Shown: in pieces, positions 1-11,998 of the stretch
Position numbering within the stretch: the first letter of the stretch is position 1
Layout: each line of letters begins with the position of its first letter
Source: Cycas panzhihuaensis
Lineage: Eukaryota; Cycadophyta
Direction: 5' to 3'
Assembly: GCA_023213395.1 (NCBI GenBank)
Contig: CM041465.1
Span: forward strand, 192,393,741 to 192,457,740
Length of the DNA stretch: 64,000 nucleotides
The notes under the pieces: model-generated
Seen by the model: only the letters and a program-made list of their open reading frames with translations
What the model was told of the DNA's origin: nothing
Database searches by the model: none
Made by a program: the position numbers and the translations under genes

Positions 1-176
1 GATGAGAGCTAAGGGGATTAGGATTTTGGCTAACTATGGGTTAGGGAAAGGAGGGCTTTTCTATTGCTATTGAACTAAGAAATGAGAGGACCAACAAAAC
101 TACCAAAAGAAATGTGCATATGCAACATAGGATCAATCAGTACCTTGAGTACCCGATTGGATTCGTATGTGGCCTA

Positions 177-467
177 TTAAGGTTCTTCTTCAAATTCTTT
201 TGCATCCACTAATAGTTCTTTTGCTTTCTCTTCCACATCCTGGTGTTGTTCTTGTGTAACTTCTCCTTGGGTCTCTTCCTTGATCTCGATCTGCCTTTTG
301 TGAGACTCTTCTATTAGGTGATCAAACGTCATATGTTCCTGCTTCGATTCTTCAGTGCAGTCGAGTTGATTCCCCTGAATTGGTTCTTGTTCATGTTCCT
401 GCAAGGTCTCGGTGATCTCCTCTTTAATTGTTTGTTGTTGTTGTTCTTGTTCTTCTATTTTTGTCAC
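177..467 (-). CDS. Gln/Glu-rich ORF of unknown function
   Basis: A 96-codon minus-strand frame dominated by Glu and Gln, including a run of four Gln near residue 10. No domain or membrane segment is visible. It follows the 555-818 frame in the same direction, with about 90 bp between them. The composition would suit a disordered linker. It may be a decayed retroelement segment or simply a low-complexity open frame. Confidence 0.2.
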   Translation of the reverse strand: MTKIEEQEQQQQTIKEEITETLQEHEQEPIQGNQLDCTEESKQEHMTFDHLIEESHKRQIEIKEETQGEVTQEQHQDVEEKAKELLVDAKEFEEEP

Positions 468-554
468 TTTGATTGGCTACTTTGATACGTTGGTATCCTC
501 ACTGTGGTCATGAGTCTATGGGGGTCAAAGTGTTCCCTCTGCTTGAACTTTACC

Positions 555-818
555 TCATTTTTGCCTCTTGAAAGCTACAATACAAGCATATTGAAATTGG
601 TACCACTGGTTGAGTATGAAAGCTTCTTTAGTCCAATTAACAAACCGAACATTAGCTCTTTCGCCCAGTAACATTTCTAAGACTAGTCCATACTCTTCAA
701 TTTTTGTATTGAACATGAATTCATGAATGATCTCGATGGTTTCTAGCCATTTTTTCATGTCATTGTATTCCTCTAGATTTAAAAAACCTGCCTCCTTTTT
801 TTTTTTTTTCTTTGTCAA
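555..818 (-). CDS. Short unrecognised ORF, possible gag remnant
   Basis: An 87-codon minus-strand frame. The N-terminus is lysine rich, encoded by a T-run on the plus strand. The rest has mixed charged and aromatic residues and no zinc knuckle or other recognisable motif. It lies in the expected gag position of the element whose 5' LTR starts at 1839, but about 1 kb downstream of the primer-binding site. It could be a chance frame. Confidence 0.2.
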   Translation of the reverse strand: MTKKKKKKEAGFLNLEEYNDMKKWLETIEIIHEFMFNTKIEEYGLVLEMLLGERANVRFVNWTKEAFILNQWYQFQYACIVAFKRQK

Positions 819-1838
819 TGAAATCTACACTTCAATGATTACAATCCATATTATCCATTGATCGAAACTATCACATATGATTGCTTGAAATGATTGTCTT
901 TGAACCAAGATCCCAACGGTTCAGACAACATAGAAATCTAGGACTTGTAGCCTGAGTTATGGATGAAAACATCTAGGTATCTTGCTTGCAAATAAAGCTG
1001 AAAAATAAATAAATAAATAAAAATGAAGGGTTTTTAAGCCCCCTTTCCCTTAACTCCTTGGTCATGTAAGCATACCCATGTGACCAGAAGGAGCAAATTC
1101 CAACAAAAATTCAAAGATAACTAAAATTTTCAAAACTTTATGAAAAAAAACTATCCCTAAGCTTTGCAATTCTCTCCATCTTTGTTTGTGCATCAATGAC
1201 AAAAGAATTGCGTAGGTCAGTGCAGTAGAAGGGTGACGCCCGACAACAAGGCAATTGATTCTCAAAATCTCCAACAGAATGTTCTGCATTAACTGGCCTA
1301 ATGAACTCTAGGCTTCATACTGGCTCTCTCTGATTTCACCAACAAGTTCTTTGTGCCTCTGCATATGATCTCACATATAGACAGACCTCGTGAATTGTTA
1401 CTAGGCTTCAGCACACAATAGAAAAGAACAGAGTGCAAGTAGGGGCCTCAGTTCTAAACCACAGACAGACTATTCCACGAGCACATATGCCATGCTCTAC
1501 ATAGCTCGGTCTTAAAAAATGATACGAGTGCTTCCACAAACTGCAGGGTAGTTGGATGATGTCGAGCAGCCTTGATAGGGGTTTAGCGAGCCCAAATACA
1601 GGCGTAGAACAGAATATTCTGCCACTCTCCTGATTAGATGTGGAATACGTGGACTGCAGGTTGTGCATAACAATGGAATAGAACTGACAGTTCCTGAGCT
1701 ACACTACCCTATCCCCTGTGTTAATGCATTACCTCTATGTACTTCTCCAGTGTAAATCTTTGTTTGATGTTATACTAATTTTTCATGGATGGATCATATG
1801 CACTTACGTAATGACTTGTTTGTGGCTCTAATACCAGT

Positions 1839-2432
1839 TGTCGTGGGCCCAATTCTTGAACAACAGATAATGGAGATAATCATAGACATTCACAATATAC
1901 ACAACAGATTTTTATGCATTTCACAGCAATAATTCTCTACAGAGACGATATTTCCAACAGATGACATATATTTACATCACATAAACTATCATTCAACAGT
2001 CATAATACATTTATCCATGCAATATAACATCTATACATTGACAAATAATGATAGAAATTGAAGTAAATAATAAAAATAACAAAACCTGGTACGATATCCA
2101 ATAGTATTTGAAAACCTCTTCAAGGCAAGAGCAATCCTCCAAATTAGCACAGATGTGCTCTAATGGCACGAGCCCATTATCTAATAGAATTCTCCAAGAA
2201 TGTTTAACAAATGATCAAGGCTTTTCTATTTATAGCCTTTATTTTCTCTCTTCAATAACCAACTCCTAATTCTCTCTCTAAAAAACCAACTTCATAATAA
2301 AATATATTAAATGATTCATTCTTTAATCTTCTTAAAAACTGACTTCCTAATAATAATTCCCTCTATAGAAAACTGACAACTCCTTTATTTTGGGAATGCT
2401 ACACTAACTTCTTGCTCAATCACCCCCCAACA
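1839..2432 (-). repeat. 5' LTR of a minus-strand LTR element
   Basis: Read on the minus strand, this 594-bp segment begins TGTTGGGGGG and ends CACGACA, a TG...CA pair. Directly beyond it, at 1823-1836, is the complement of a TGGTATTAGAGC-type tRNA-Met primer-binding site two bases from the LTR end. A TATA-like CTATAAATAG lies on the minus strand near 2226-2236. The partner LTR is not in the window, so the boundaries rest on termini and primer site only. Confidence 0.6.
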
Positions 2433-4155
2433 ACCATTTTGTTTCTAGGGGGTTGCTAGCTACCCAAACCCAAAGATCTCTTCTTTCTTGAGGTGTATTT
2501 GCAGCATGCACACATAGTTGTATCTTCAACCAAAAAAATGGCCTAGATGCATTTTTGCACCATGTTTGAACCATGATTGAGTACTATGTTAACTAGCCAA
2601 GAAGATTTGTAGTGCAGCCCCTCCCTTGCCTTCCACATAAGTAGTTGTCAATCAACTTGTTATAGTTGCCCATGATATTCTAAGTACTATACTAATCTTA
2701 AACCTTGTAACCTTTGCATCCCGCAACATTAAAATGCCTAGCCTAGATGATAAAGGCCTTTTTCTTATACAATATTTTATTGTCAAAAGTGCAGCTCCTT
2801 GAACATTCCATGAGATACATTTCATGGATCACCCATGTCTTCTAGGTCACCTCCATTCTCAACTAATAGGTTGAAAATATTGTTTGTGTGAATTGTGGGA
2901 AATTCCTACTTGTTGAGAAAACATTCAAGGTTTCTTCCTTTCTTTTAGTTGCATTTTTGTAAGACACCCGGTGACTTGTTGAGCAAGGGCATCGTAGACA
3001 TCTACTGAAACTACTTGAGATCCTAAATTGCCATGGGCTAGGAGGAGGAGGAGGAGGAGTGTTCTTTGTTCATATATTATAAGGAGCAACTTCACATGTT
3101 GAGAAGCATTCTTCCTTTCTATCCCCTAAATTTGCCATTCCATTAGGCTCTTTAGTACCAGGGTTCTTGTTTTCTTGAGAGCTAGGCTCAACTAAAGGCT
3201 TTAGGGGCTTTTGGTTAGGGAAATCATGAATTTGATGGTATGTGGCTTGGCATCTATGTAGCCAGCTATACTCATTTGGACCCCCATACTCGTTCTAGAT
3301 ATGCCCCAAGTATGGAAATATCCAGATATGGTCAGGATATGGCTTGGATATGTATCTCAACTGTATTCGAGATACAACCCATATCCCGTCAGTCCTTGGG
3401 CTATAGGGCTGTATCCCCAAGATGTTATGATGAATCCCAAAATATATTGGGGTGATACAACACCCACAATCCCTATACCCCTTTGTTTTTTTCCTTCTTT
3501 GTTGTTTAAGACAAAACAATTCTTGAGAAAAGACTCTTTAAAAAAAAGTCATATAAAAGCTTTAAAAAACACTTTTTTTTTTTCATTTTTCACCAAAAAA
3601 CAAAAACAAAAACAAACACACTAAGCAAAAGAGTGGTTTTGGCCAAAACCATGGGCTAACAAGTGCACACGATTTTGCCCAAAACCATATATGCTGTGTC
3701 CTGTTGAAAAAATGACTTGAATTGAAGGATGCTTCCCCAATGAGTCAACTTCAGTATATATCTATAAACATACTAATAATGATAATGTACCTCATGGTTG
3801 AACAAACTCTATAAAGTTGCTCATCATCAATACATAAAAAAGATTGAATGGACCAACATATTCAACTAATCCTAGCTGTTGCAATGCTCAAGAAGCCTAC
3901 CCAAAGTAGTGCGCTACTGTTTTCTACTTAAAGGGCATCCCCTTCTCACAAAACACATCTTCTGTTTGCTATTTCATTGTCTATTAGATTTGTTGTGGTT
4001 TGTTTCATATGTTTCATCTCATATTTTTATAATTTTGTATATATTTTTATTGAAAACCCTAACTCGCCATATCCCAATGTAGTATCCATGTATCGTGGAT
4101 TTTGGGAGTTGTGATATCCGTATCCACTCCCGCTTCTGCTCTAACATATCTGGCT
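2433..4155. other. Non-coding stretch, no gene seen
   Basis: No gene or transposon termini were recognised. There is a short GGA run near 3041-3058. A segment at about 3255-3480 is unusually dense in ATATCC/GGATAT words, read as an open frame on both strands, and similar words return at 4060-4130. This looks like degenerate simple sequence, not coding DNA. Confidence 0.5.
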
Positions 4156-4160
4156 GCTTT
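4156..4160. repeat. Target-site duplication GCTTT, left copy
   Basis: Five bases directly outside the left-most LTR of the tandem array. They match 19340-19344 directly outside the right-most LTR, about 15.2 kb away. Confidence 0.85.
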
Positions 4161-4376
4161 TGTAGAAAATCAGAGCATAACTTAAACAGAGAAGAAAGAG
4201 TACATTGTTTCTATTGAGATTCTATCTTCTTAAGTATACATCAATGATGTGATGGTTACAACTTCTAATGTAATCGATCACTTGGATACTGCCAAGTGGC
4301 ACGATCTTATGAGTACATTAAGGGTGGGCCTAACATGGCCCCCTTTCTTTCCTAGATAAAACATTATATCTCAACA
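4161..4376 (-). repeat. Copia array LTR 1 (3' end of the array)
   Basis: 216 bp. On the minus strand it starts TGTTGAGATA and ends TTTTCTACA. The polypurine tract (complement of the CCCCCTCTT following 4376) abuts it. It differs from LTR 4 at about two positions. Confidence 0.92.
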
Positions 4377-4383
4377 CCCCCTC

Positions 4384-5538
4384 TTAATGTTTTATCTCTA
4401 ATAGTCCTATCTTGTCTCTTAAATATTTGAGCCTTTCTCTCCCAAGAGGCTTTGTCAGGAGATCTACAACTTGCTCAGATGTGGGACAATATTCCAAGTC
4501 TATCTCTTTATTCTGCACTTTTTCTTTTATGAAATGATGATGAACTTCAATATGTTTTGTTCTTGCATGTAGAATTGGATTTTTGGTCAGCTTGATGGCA
4601 CTTTGGTTGTCACATTTCAGAGAAGTTGCTCCTTTCTGCTGTTGATTCAAGTCAAGCAAAAGTTGTCTTAACCAGACAGCTTCACATATCGCTAATGTGG
4701 CTGCTTTATATTCTGCTTCTGTAGAGGAAAGAGCTACTATAGCGTGTTTCTTACTGCACCATGAGATTGCTGAAGCTCCTAAGAAAAAACAATATCCACT
4801 TGTTGATTTCCTTTGTTCTTTGTCACCGGCCCAGTCAGTCGCGAGACTCGATATTTCGACTAGGTACCCCTTTAAGTATACTAACTTAAGATCTGTTGTT
4901 CCTTTGAGATATCTTAAAACTCTTTTTGCGGCTTGCCAGTGTCTCAACTTTGGATTCTGCATATATCTGGATATTAGTCCTACTGGGTAGGATATATCGG
5001 GCCTGGTGGCTGTCAAATAAATCAGACTTCCAATCATTTGTCTGTATAGAGTAACATCGGCATCCTTTTCCATACTATCTACTGTTAGGTCACAATTTGT
5101 TTCCATGGGTGTTGTGCATGGATTGCAATTCTCCATTTGAAATCGAACAAGCAGATTTTTGATGTAGTTACTTTGGGACAAGGTTATGTAGTTTTGATGT
5201 TGACCTATCTCCAGTCCCAAGTAATAATTTAGTGAACCCAAGTCTGTCATTTCAAATTTCTGCTGAAGTTGACCTTTGATCCACTTAATTCCTTCTACAT
5301 CATTTCCAGTAAGAAGCATATCATCTACATAGACAACAATTATTGTTATCTTGTTGTTTATTTTTCTTATATAGAGACTGGAGTTGGAGTTGTACCGAAT
5401 GAACTTATTTTCTTCAAGAAAATGATCTAATTTTGCATACCAGGCACATGGCACTTGTTTTAGACCATATAAAGCCTTTTTTAATTTGCAGACCAGATTC
5501 TCATGTCCCTGTTCAGCATATCCTTCTGGTTGTTGCAT
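4384..5538 (-). pseudogene. Copia unit A: reverse transcriptase C-terminal half and RNase H
   Basis: A 384-codon open frame. Residues about 1-230 hold the second half of a copia reverse transcriptase, with the catalytic YVDD at about 70-73. Residues about 240-384 are RNase H, with the SSTEAEY and KCDNQSA motifs and a conserved basic TKHIEVHHHF stretch. The first RNase H acidic motif, CDSDWAG in unit C, is garbled here near 4850. The frame begins just after a one-base loss that separates it from the upstream part of the polymerase, and all three units share that break. It ends at the polypurine tract. Confidence 0.85.
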
Positions 5539-5556
5539 ATAGATTCTTCTTCTAGC

Positions 5557-6561
5557 TCACCATTTAAGAAGGCGCTCTTTACATCCAGCTGGGAGATTTT
5601 CCAACCTTGTGTAGCAGCCAAAGCTATTACGTCCCATCGTGTTCATCTTTACATCGGAGAAAGTCTCATCAAAATCTACACCTGCTATTTGAGTGTACCC
5701 TTTTGCGACTAACCTTGCCTTGTGTTTTTCAATTTTGCCATCTACTCCTTTCTTTGTTTTGCAAACCCATTTGCAGTTTACAGCGGGTTTATTAGCAAGT
5801 AGTTCTACTAATTCCCATGTTTGATTTTTCTTGATTGAATTTATTTCATTGTCCATTGCCTCTCTCCATTCTTGATGATCTTTTGCTTCTTGAAAATTTT
5901 GTGGTTCAACTTTGCTTAGAAGAGCTCTTGACCTTTGTCCCCGGGTTTTCTGTTCTATTACATTTCCTTCTTCAACTGTTTTGATATACCATTTTGGCAA
6001 CTTTTTCTGTTTCTGTGGATCTTCTTTTTCGATGGTGTCTTCTGATACTTGACTGATTGACGATGGACCAGCTTGTCCTTCTTCTGAAGTGATTTCTGAA
6101 TCATTTCCTTCTTCAGTTTCTTGATCCTCTGAAGTAACTTCTGACTTATTTTCTGGCTCATCTTCTTGCATTTCTTTGTGTCTGGCAGCGTCCTGTTCTC
6201 TTTTATTTTCTATTACTCTAATTTGTGAAGATTCAACTGAGTTTTCTTCGTTAAAAATGACATCTCTACTTACATAGATTTTATTTGTTTTTGGATCTAT
6301 GCATTTATATGCCTTTGAATTTTTACTGTATCCTATTAAGACACATTCTATGCTTTTTGCATCTAATTTGGACCTTCTTTTATCAGGAATATGCACAAAT
6401 GCTTGACTGCCAAACACTTTGAGAAAACTTACATCGGGTTTTGGTCCTGTCCAAGCTTCTTCTAGAGTGACGTTCTTCAATGCTTTTGTTGGACTTCTGT
6501 TTATTAGATAGCATCTTTGTGCTAGCATACGCTCAATGTGTCGTAGATACTTGAGTTCCAT
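5557..6561 (-). pseudogene. Copia unit A: integrase C-terminus and reverse transcriptase N-terminal half
   Basis: A 334-codon frame. It opens in the integrase tail with the NRSPTKAL and EEAWTG motifs typical of copia, then an acidic Ser/Glu-rich linker. From about residue 215 it reads as the start of reverse transcriptase (EAMDNEINSI, WELVELL, ARLVAKGYTQ). The frame is lost after the DETFS motif, where the sequence differs from units B and C in a cluster of changes around 5630-5655. This unit reads through the IDPKTNKIYVS region that is frameshifted in the other two. Confidence 0.8.
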
Positions 6562-7499
6562 ACAGCATGCGACGACCCATTTCCATCAAAGTTCTATTCT
6601 TACTTTCAGCTACTCCATTTGGTTGAGGGGTATAAGGAGTTGTGACTGTCTCTGAATCCTCGGTCCTTGCAGTAATTTAGAAACTCCTTTGATATATATT
6701 CCCCTCCTCCATCGGATCTGATGCATTTGATCTTCGTTCCTGATTCTAGCTCTGCTTATGCTTTAAATTCTTTAAAAGTTTCAAAACTTCGACATATTAT
6801 GTAAGAAATATACCCAAACTTTCCGAGTGAAGTCATCAATGAAAGTTAAGAAGTATCTCGCATCCATTAATTATCGGAGGTGTAATTGGACCACGGATAT
6901 CGTGTGTATCAATTCTAATTTAGACCGAGCTTTCCAAGTACTTTCTTTAAAAGGAAGTCTGCATTTGTCGAGTTGACAACCTTTACAAACAAATGTATCT
7001 AATGAAATATTAGGTAGGCCATTTACCATTCCCGACTTTTCATTTGTTTAAGTGTATCAATTGAAAGATGCCCATACCTTAAATGCCATGCTTTATTATT
7101 AGATTTAGAAGCGGTACAAGCTTTTTCTTCCGTGTAAGGAAGTACAGATCCGACAGAGTTTGTAAAGATCATTACATCGACTCCTTTTCCAACAATTTTT
7201 CCGTCTTTTTCATATCCGAATATGGCAATTCCTTCTTCATCAAAAATGGTTCTCAAACCCTTTTTGCTCGATTGAGAGACAGAGGAGATTCATTTTAGAT
7301 CCGGTACAAACAAAATATTTCCAATTCTTTTTCATTTCCATCCGGAGTTCTTGAAATGGTTCCAATCCCTTTTATATTAAGGGAATACTTGTCACCCAAA
7401 TTTCACCGATTTGTCCATATTGTATGGATTCATGGTTTGAAACCATTCTTCCCGACTTGTCATATGTTTGGAGGCTCTGAATCTATGTACCATATGTCT
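6562..7499 (-). pseudogene. Copia unit A: protease to integrase core, broken
   Basis: On the minus strand this holds a damaged retropepsin site (WYIDS, after which the frame breaks), the GAG-pre-integrase motif WHLRYGHLS near 7080, the integrase zinc finger, and the catalytic core region. A TAA stop at 6756-6758 interrupts the integrase core after the first catalytic Asp region and is present in all three units. Several further small indels relative to unit C split it into short frames. Confidence 0.7.
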
Positions 7500-8463
7500 T
7501 TGTCTTTCATTCGGTAACTGGTCTTTGTGATGAAGGCCTCTTCTTCTTCTTCTTCTTCTTCTTCTTCTTCTTCTTCTTCTTCTTCGTCCTTTTCTTTGCT
7601 GTATCCTCCAATAGGTCGTTTTCCTTTCTGAATTTCACTTCGTCTTTGTGGGCACTGATATGGATAGTGTCCACTTTGTCCTGATAGCGACATATGTCAA
7701 AGATTCTACAACTGCTGGCGAAATGTCCAGTTCTTCCACAGTTGTAGCAGATTCTGTTTTCTCTGCCGCGTCCTCGTCCTCTGGAATTTTGCCAGCGTCC
7801 TCGTCCTCGGAAGTCTAATGTTCTGCTTGGTCCTCGAAATTGTTATCTTCCTCTTGGCCCGAGATTCAATCTAGACGCAAATGCATCCTCCAACTCTGTC
7901 GTGTTTTCATATCTTTTGTTTCTCTGTTCTTGTCTTAACAATAAACCTATCAATTCATCAAGAGTTAATTTGTCTAACCTATCACCTGCGTGATAGTGTT
8001 GACAATTGTGTCAAACGACCTTGGCAATCTTGCTGTTACAATTTCCACAAGGTCTTGTTCAGATATTAGGCCTCCAGCACTCAAGAGATTATTTCTCACA
8101 GTAATGATTTTATGCATAAATTCTTCTACCTCTTCATTTTCTTTCATGTGAAGTTTGTACAACTCTTCTTTGAGTGCAATTATTCTTGCCTTATTCTTTT
8201 GTCCGTATAAATTTTCCAAGCATTTCCAGTTTGAGCTTTGATTCAATTTTTCGACATAAACGATGTGAGTCTGAAATGGACATTTTTAATGTGAGACTGG
8301 CCATATTATTTCTTTCAATCCAATTTCCTAGCTTATCATCGCCAATGTATGAGAAGGGCGTTTTTATTCCCTTCAAGAATTTCCTGCATTTTCACCCTCA
8401 AAATTGTTTCTATTTTAATTTTCCATACATGATAATTTGAACCAGTTAATTTGTTTGGTTCAG
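7500..8463 (-). pseudogene. Copia unit A: gag (capsid and nucleocapsid), broken
   Basis: Copia gag (UBN2-type) in several frames. The LTGSNYHVW-like N-terminal motif lies near 8440, the capsid helices with KLHMKENEEVEEFMHKI at 8090-8170, and CCHC zinc-knuckle remnants near 7680-7760. A run of about 16 Glu follows, encoded by a GAA/GAG microsatellite at 7539-7585. This unit is in frame at 8095-8106, where units B and C carry small deletions. Start codon uncertain. Confidence 0.75.
7539..7585 (-). repeat. Coding GAA microsatellite, unit A
   Basis: CTT repeat on the plus strand, encoding a poly-Glu run after the second zinc knuckle of copia gag. Homologous repeats of other lengths are at 12517-12557 and 17507-17551. 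Confidence 0.9.
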
Positions 8464-9146
8464 GTAGAGAGATGAGAGAGGAAGACACTATTTTCCAGGT
8501 TAAAGAACAGGTTTTGAAGTCATCCCATACTGGTACAGCGAATTAAATGCGGAACCCTAGGTGTATGGCCAAAATACAAATGTACCTCAAATTGAAGCAC
8601 TTTCAGTCACCATTCCAGAACTGAAGACGGTTTTCCAAAATAATTTCTCAGAAGAGAGAAATTTGACTTAGAGTGAAAATCGGTGGCTAGGGCAGAAATT
8701 GTATTTGAAGAAAAATCTATGAAAAAACTGAAGGAATCTCTTCAAATCTACCTGGAATCTTTATGTACTATCACTAAGAAGAATTTAGGACAGAAATTAC
8801 CAGATACTGAGAGCAGATCGATGAGTTTTTGAGAAATCCTCCTCAATCCCAGCTGATGGTTCGAGGGCTTTTGGCTGCAAAGCGACCTCGGATGAATCGA
8901 CTCGGAGAAATGTCTTGACGTCCTCCGATCTATCTCCCCACCTAATTTCGCTCGATCCGAGCACTTGAAAATTTTCCGTCCAGTACGTCGTCAGATGCAT
9001 CCGTACGATTCCGTACACTAGAAAAAATAATGATCTCTGACTTGCAAGAAAGTCCTACTACCTTGTCTCCTTCTTGCACTCTTGGTGAGTTGTCTTGATG
9101 AAGAAATTCATCGAAGGGAATCGATTAAAGCGGCTGCTCGATACCA
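8464..9146 (-). other. Copia unit A: 5' leader and primer-binding site
   Basis: An untranslated leader of about 680 bp between the LTR 2 edge and gag. The primer-binding site complement at 9136-9146 lacks one base compared with the other units. Around 8940-9015 the leader contains several CGTAC/GTACG words, more regular in unit C. Confidence 0.7.
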
Positions 9147-9356
9147 TGTAGAAAATCAGAGCATAACTTAAACAGAGAAGAAAGAGTACATTGTTTCTAT
9201 TGAGATTCTATCTTCTTAAGTATACATCAATGATGTGATGGTTACAACTTCTAATGTAACCGATCACTTGACATCGCCAAGTGGCACGATCTTATGAGTA
9301 CTTTAAGGGTGGGCCTAACATGGCCCCCTTTCTAGATAAAACATTATATCTCAACA
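9147..9356 (-). repeat. Copia array LTR 2 (shared inner LTR)
   Basis: 210 bp with the same termini as the other array LTRs. The primer-binding site complement at 9136-9146 reads gctcgatacca, against gctctgatacca at the other two units. A polypurine tract lies on the other side. It is six bases shorter than its sisters, and the differences include an ACTGCC to ATCGCC change. Confidence 0.9.
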
Positions 9357-9363
9357 CCCCCTC

Positions 9364-10463
9364 TTAATGTTTTATCTCTAATAGTCCTATCTTGTCTCTT
9401 AAATATTTGAGCCTTTCTCTCCCAAGAGGCTTTGTCAGGAGATCTACAACTTGCTCAGATGTGGGACAATATTCCAAGTCTATCTCTTTATTCTGCACTT
9501 TTTCTCTTATGAAATGATGATGAACTTCAATATGTTTTGTTCTTGCATGTAGAATTGGATTTTTGGTCAGCTTGATGGCACTTTGGTTGTCACATTTCAG
9601 AGAAGTTGCTCCTTTCTGCTGTTGATTCAAGTCAAGCAAAAGTTGTCTTAACCAGACAGCTTCACAGGTTGCTAATGTGGCTGCTTTATATTCTGCTTCT
9701 GTAGAGGAAAGAGCTACTATAGCTTGTTTCTTATTGCACCATGAGATTGCTAAAGCTCCTAAGAAAAACAATATCCACTTGTTGATTTCCTTTGTTCTTT
9801 GTCACCATTACCAGAGTCGCAGACTCGATATTTCGACTAGGTACCCCTCTAAGTATACTAACTTAAGATCTTGTTCCTTTGAGATATCTTAAAACTCTTT
9901 TGCGGCTTGCCGGTGTCTCAACTTTGGATTACGCATATATCCGGATATTAGTCCCACTGGTAGGATATATCGAACCCAGTGGCTATCAAATAAATCGGAC
10001 TTCCAATCATTTGTCATGCAGAGTAACATCGGCATCCTTTTCCATACTATCTACTGTTAGGTCACAATTTGTTTCCATGGGTGTTGTGCATGGATTGCAA
10101 TTCTCCATTTGAAATCGAACAAGCGATTTTTGATGTAGTTACTTTGGGACAAGGTTATGTAGTTTTGATGTTGACCTATCTCCATCCCAAGTAATAATTT
10201 AGTGAACCCAAGTCTGTCATTTCAAATTTCTTTGAAGTTGACCTTTGATCCACTTAATTCCTTCTACATCATTTCCAAAGAAGAAGCATATCATCTACAT
10301 AGACAACAATTATTGTTATCTTGTTGTTTATTTTTCTTATATAGAGACCTGGAGTTGAGTTGTACCGAATGAACTTATTTTCTTCAAGAAAATGATCTAA
10401 TTTTGCATACCAGGCACATGGCACTTGTTTTAGACCATATAAAGCCTTTTTTAATTTGCGCAC
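9364..10463 (-). pseudogene. Copia unit B: reverse transcriptase C-terminal half and RNase H, broken
   Basis: Homologous to 4384-5538 and 14339-15496, but split by many one- to three-base differences. The RNase H end reads openly for 135 codons (9364-9771) and contains the SSTEAEY and KCDNQSA motifs. A 64-codon piece at 10269-10463 carries the YVDD. Most breaks between them sit at CAG or CTG triplets that are intact in units A and C. Confidence 0.8.
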
Positions 10464-11998
10464 TGATTCTCATGTCCCCTGCTCAAAGATATCCTTCCGT
10501 TGTTGCATATAGATTCTTCTTCTAGCTCACCATTTAAGAAGGCGCTCTTTACATCCAGCTGGGAGATTTTCCAACCTTGTGTAGCAGCCAAAGCTATTAC
10601 TGTCCTTACTGTGTTCATCTTTGCTACTGGAGAAAGTCTCATCAAAATCTACACCTGCTATTTGAGTGTACCCTTTTGCGACTAACCTTGCCTTGTGTTT
10701 TTCAATTTTGCCATCTACTCCTTTCTTTGTTTTGCAAACCCATTTGCAGTTTACAGCGGGTTTATTAGCAAGTAGTTCTACTAATTCCCATGTTTGATTT
10801 TTCTTGATTGAATTTATTTCATTGTCCATTGCCCCTCTCCATTCTTGATGATCTTTTGCTTCTTGAAAATTTTGTGGTTCAACTTTGCTTAGAAGAGCTC
10901 TTGACCTTTGTCCCCAGGTTTTCTGTTCTATTACATTTCCTTCTTCAACTGTTTTGATATACCATTTTGGCAACTTTTTCTGTTTCTGTGGATCTTCTTT
11001 TTCGATGGTGTCTTCTGATACTTGGTCGATTGACGATGGACAGCCTTGTCCTTCTTCTCAAGTGATTTCGAATCATTTCCTTCTTCGCTTGATCCTCTCA
11101 AGTAACTTCCGACTTATTTTCCGCTCATCTTCTTGCATTTCTTTGTGTCCGCAAATTCTGTTCTCTTTTATTTTCTATTACTCTAATTTGTGAAGATTCA
11201 ACTCGAGTTTTCTTCGTTAAAATGACATCTCTACTTACATAGATTTTATTTGTTTTTGGATCTATGCATTTATATGCCTTTGAATTTTCTTGTATCCTAT
11301 TAAGACACATTCTATGCTTTTTGCATCTAATTTGGACCTTCTTTTATTAGGAATATGCACAAATGCTTGACTGCCAAACACTTTGAGAAAACTTACATCG
11401 GGTTTTTGTCCTGTCCAAGCTTCTTCTAGAGTGACGTTCTTCAATGCTTTTGTTGGACTTCTATTTATTAGATAGCATGCTGTGCTAACTGCTTCTGCTC
11501 AATATGTCTTAGATATTTTAGTTCCATACATCATGCTTCGAGCCATTTCCATCAAAGTTCTATTCTTTCTTTCAGCTACTCCATTTGACTGAGGGGTATA
11601 AGGAGTTGTGACCGCTCACGAATCCTCGGTCCTTGCGAATTTAGAAACTCCTTTGATATATATTCCCCTCCTCCATCGGATCTGATGCATTTGATCTTCG
11701 TTCCTGATTCTAGCTCTGCTTATGCTTTAAATTCTTTAAAAGTTTCAAAAACTTCTGACATATTATGTAAGAAATATACCCAAACTTTCCGAGTGAAGTC
11801 ATCAATGAAAGTTAAGAAGTATCTGCATCCATTAATTATCAGAGGTGTAATTGGACCACAGATATCTGTGTGTATCAATTCTAATTTAGACTGAGCTTTC
11901 CAAGTACTTTCTTTAAAAGGAAGTCTATGCTGTTTGCCGAGTTGACAACCTTTACAAACAAATGTATCTGATGAAATATTAGGTAGGCCATTTACCAT
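10464..11998 (-). pseudogene. Copia unit B: integrase and reverse transcriptase N-terminal half, broken
   Basis: 10527-10973 is a 148-codon open piece of reverse transcriptase, running out of frame after DETFS because of a one-base loss near 10623-10636 shared with unit C. 11262-11444 covers the integrase tail (EEAWTG). 11720-11998 covers the zinc finger (CKGCQLGKQH) and the first catalytic Asp region (HTDICGP). This piece ends at the TAA shared by all units (11720-11722). Confidence 0.8.

Larger units (their letters stand above)
1..1838 (-). mobile_element. Internal part of a decayed LTR element, cut by the window edge
   Basis: The LTR at 1839-2432 has a tRNA-Met primer-binding site on its low-coordinate side, so this element runs on the minus strand and 1-1838 should be its leader and gag side. 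No protease, integrase or reverse transcriptase motif is visible. Two minus-strand open frames remain. One at 555-818 (87 codons) starts with a lysine run. One at 177-467 (96 codons) is very rich in Gln and Glu. I recognise neither; decayed gag is the simplest reading. A motif at 909-926 recurs in two other LTR elements of the window (38958-38975 and 50681-50698), which supports a retroelement origin. Confidence 0.45.

Noticed and set aside
3240-3624. Overlapping frames on both strands at 3240-3624
   Set aside because: They reflect the ATATCC-rich low-complexity sequence; translations are repetitive in Tyr, Pro and Gly with no domain.
4697-4990. Plus-strand open frame of 97 codons, with close copies at 9677-9892 and 14652-14948
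   Set aside because: It is antisense to the copia RNase H region and is repeated only because the units are repeated. No domain, no start context.
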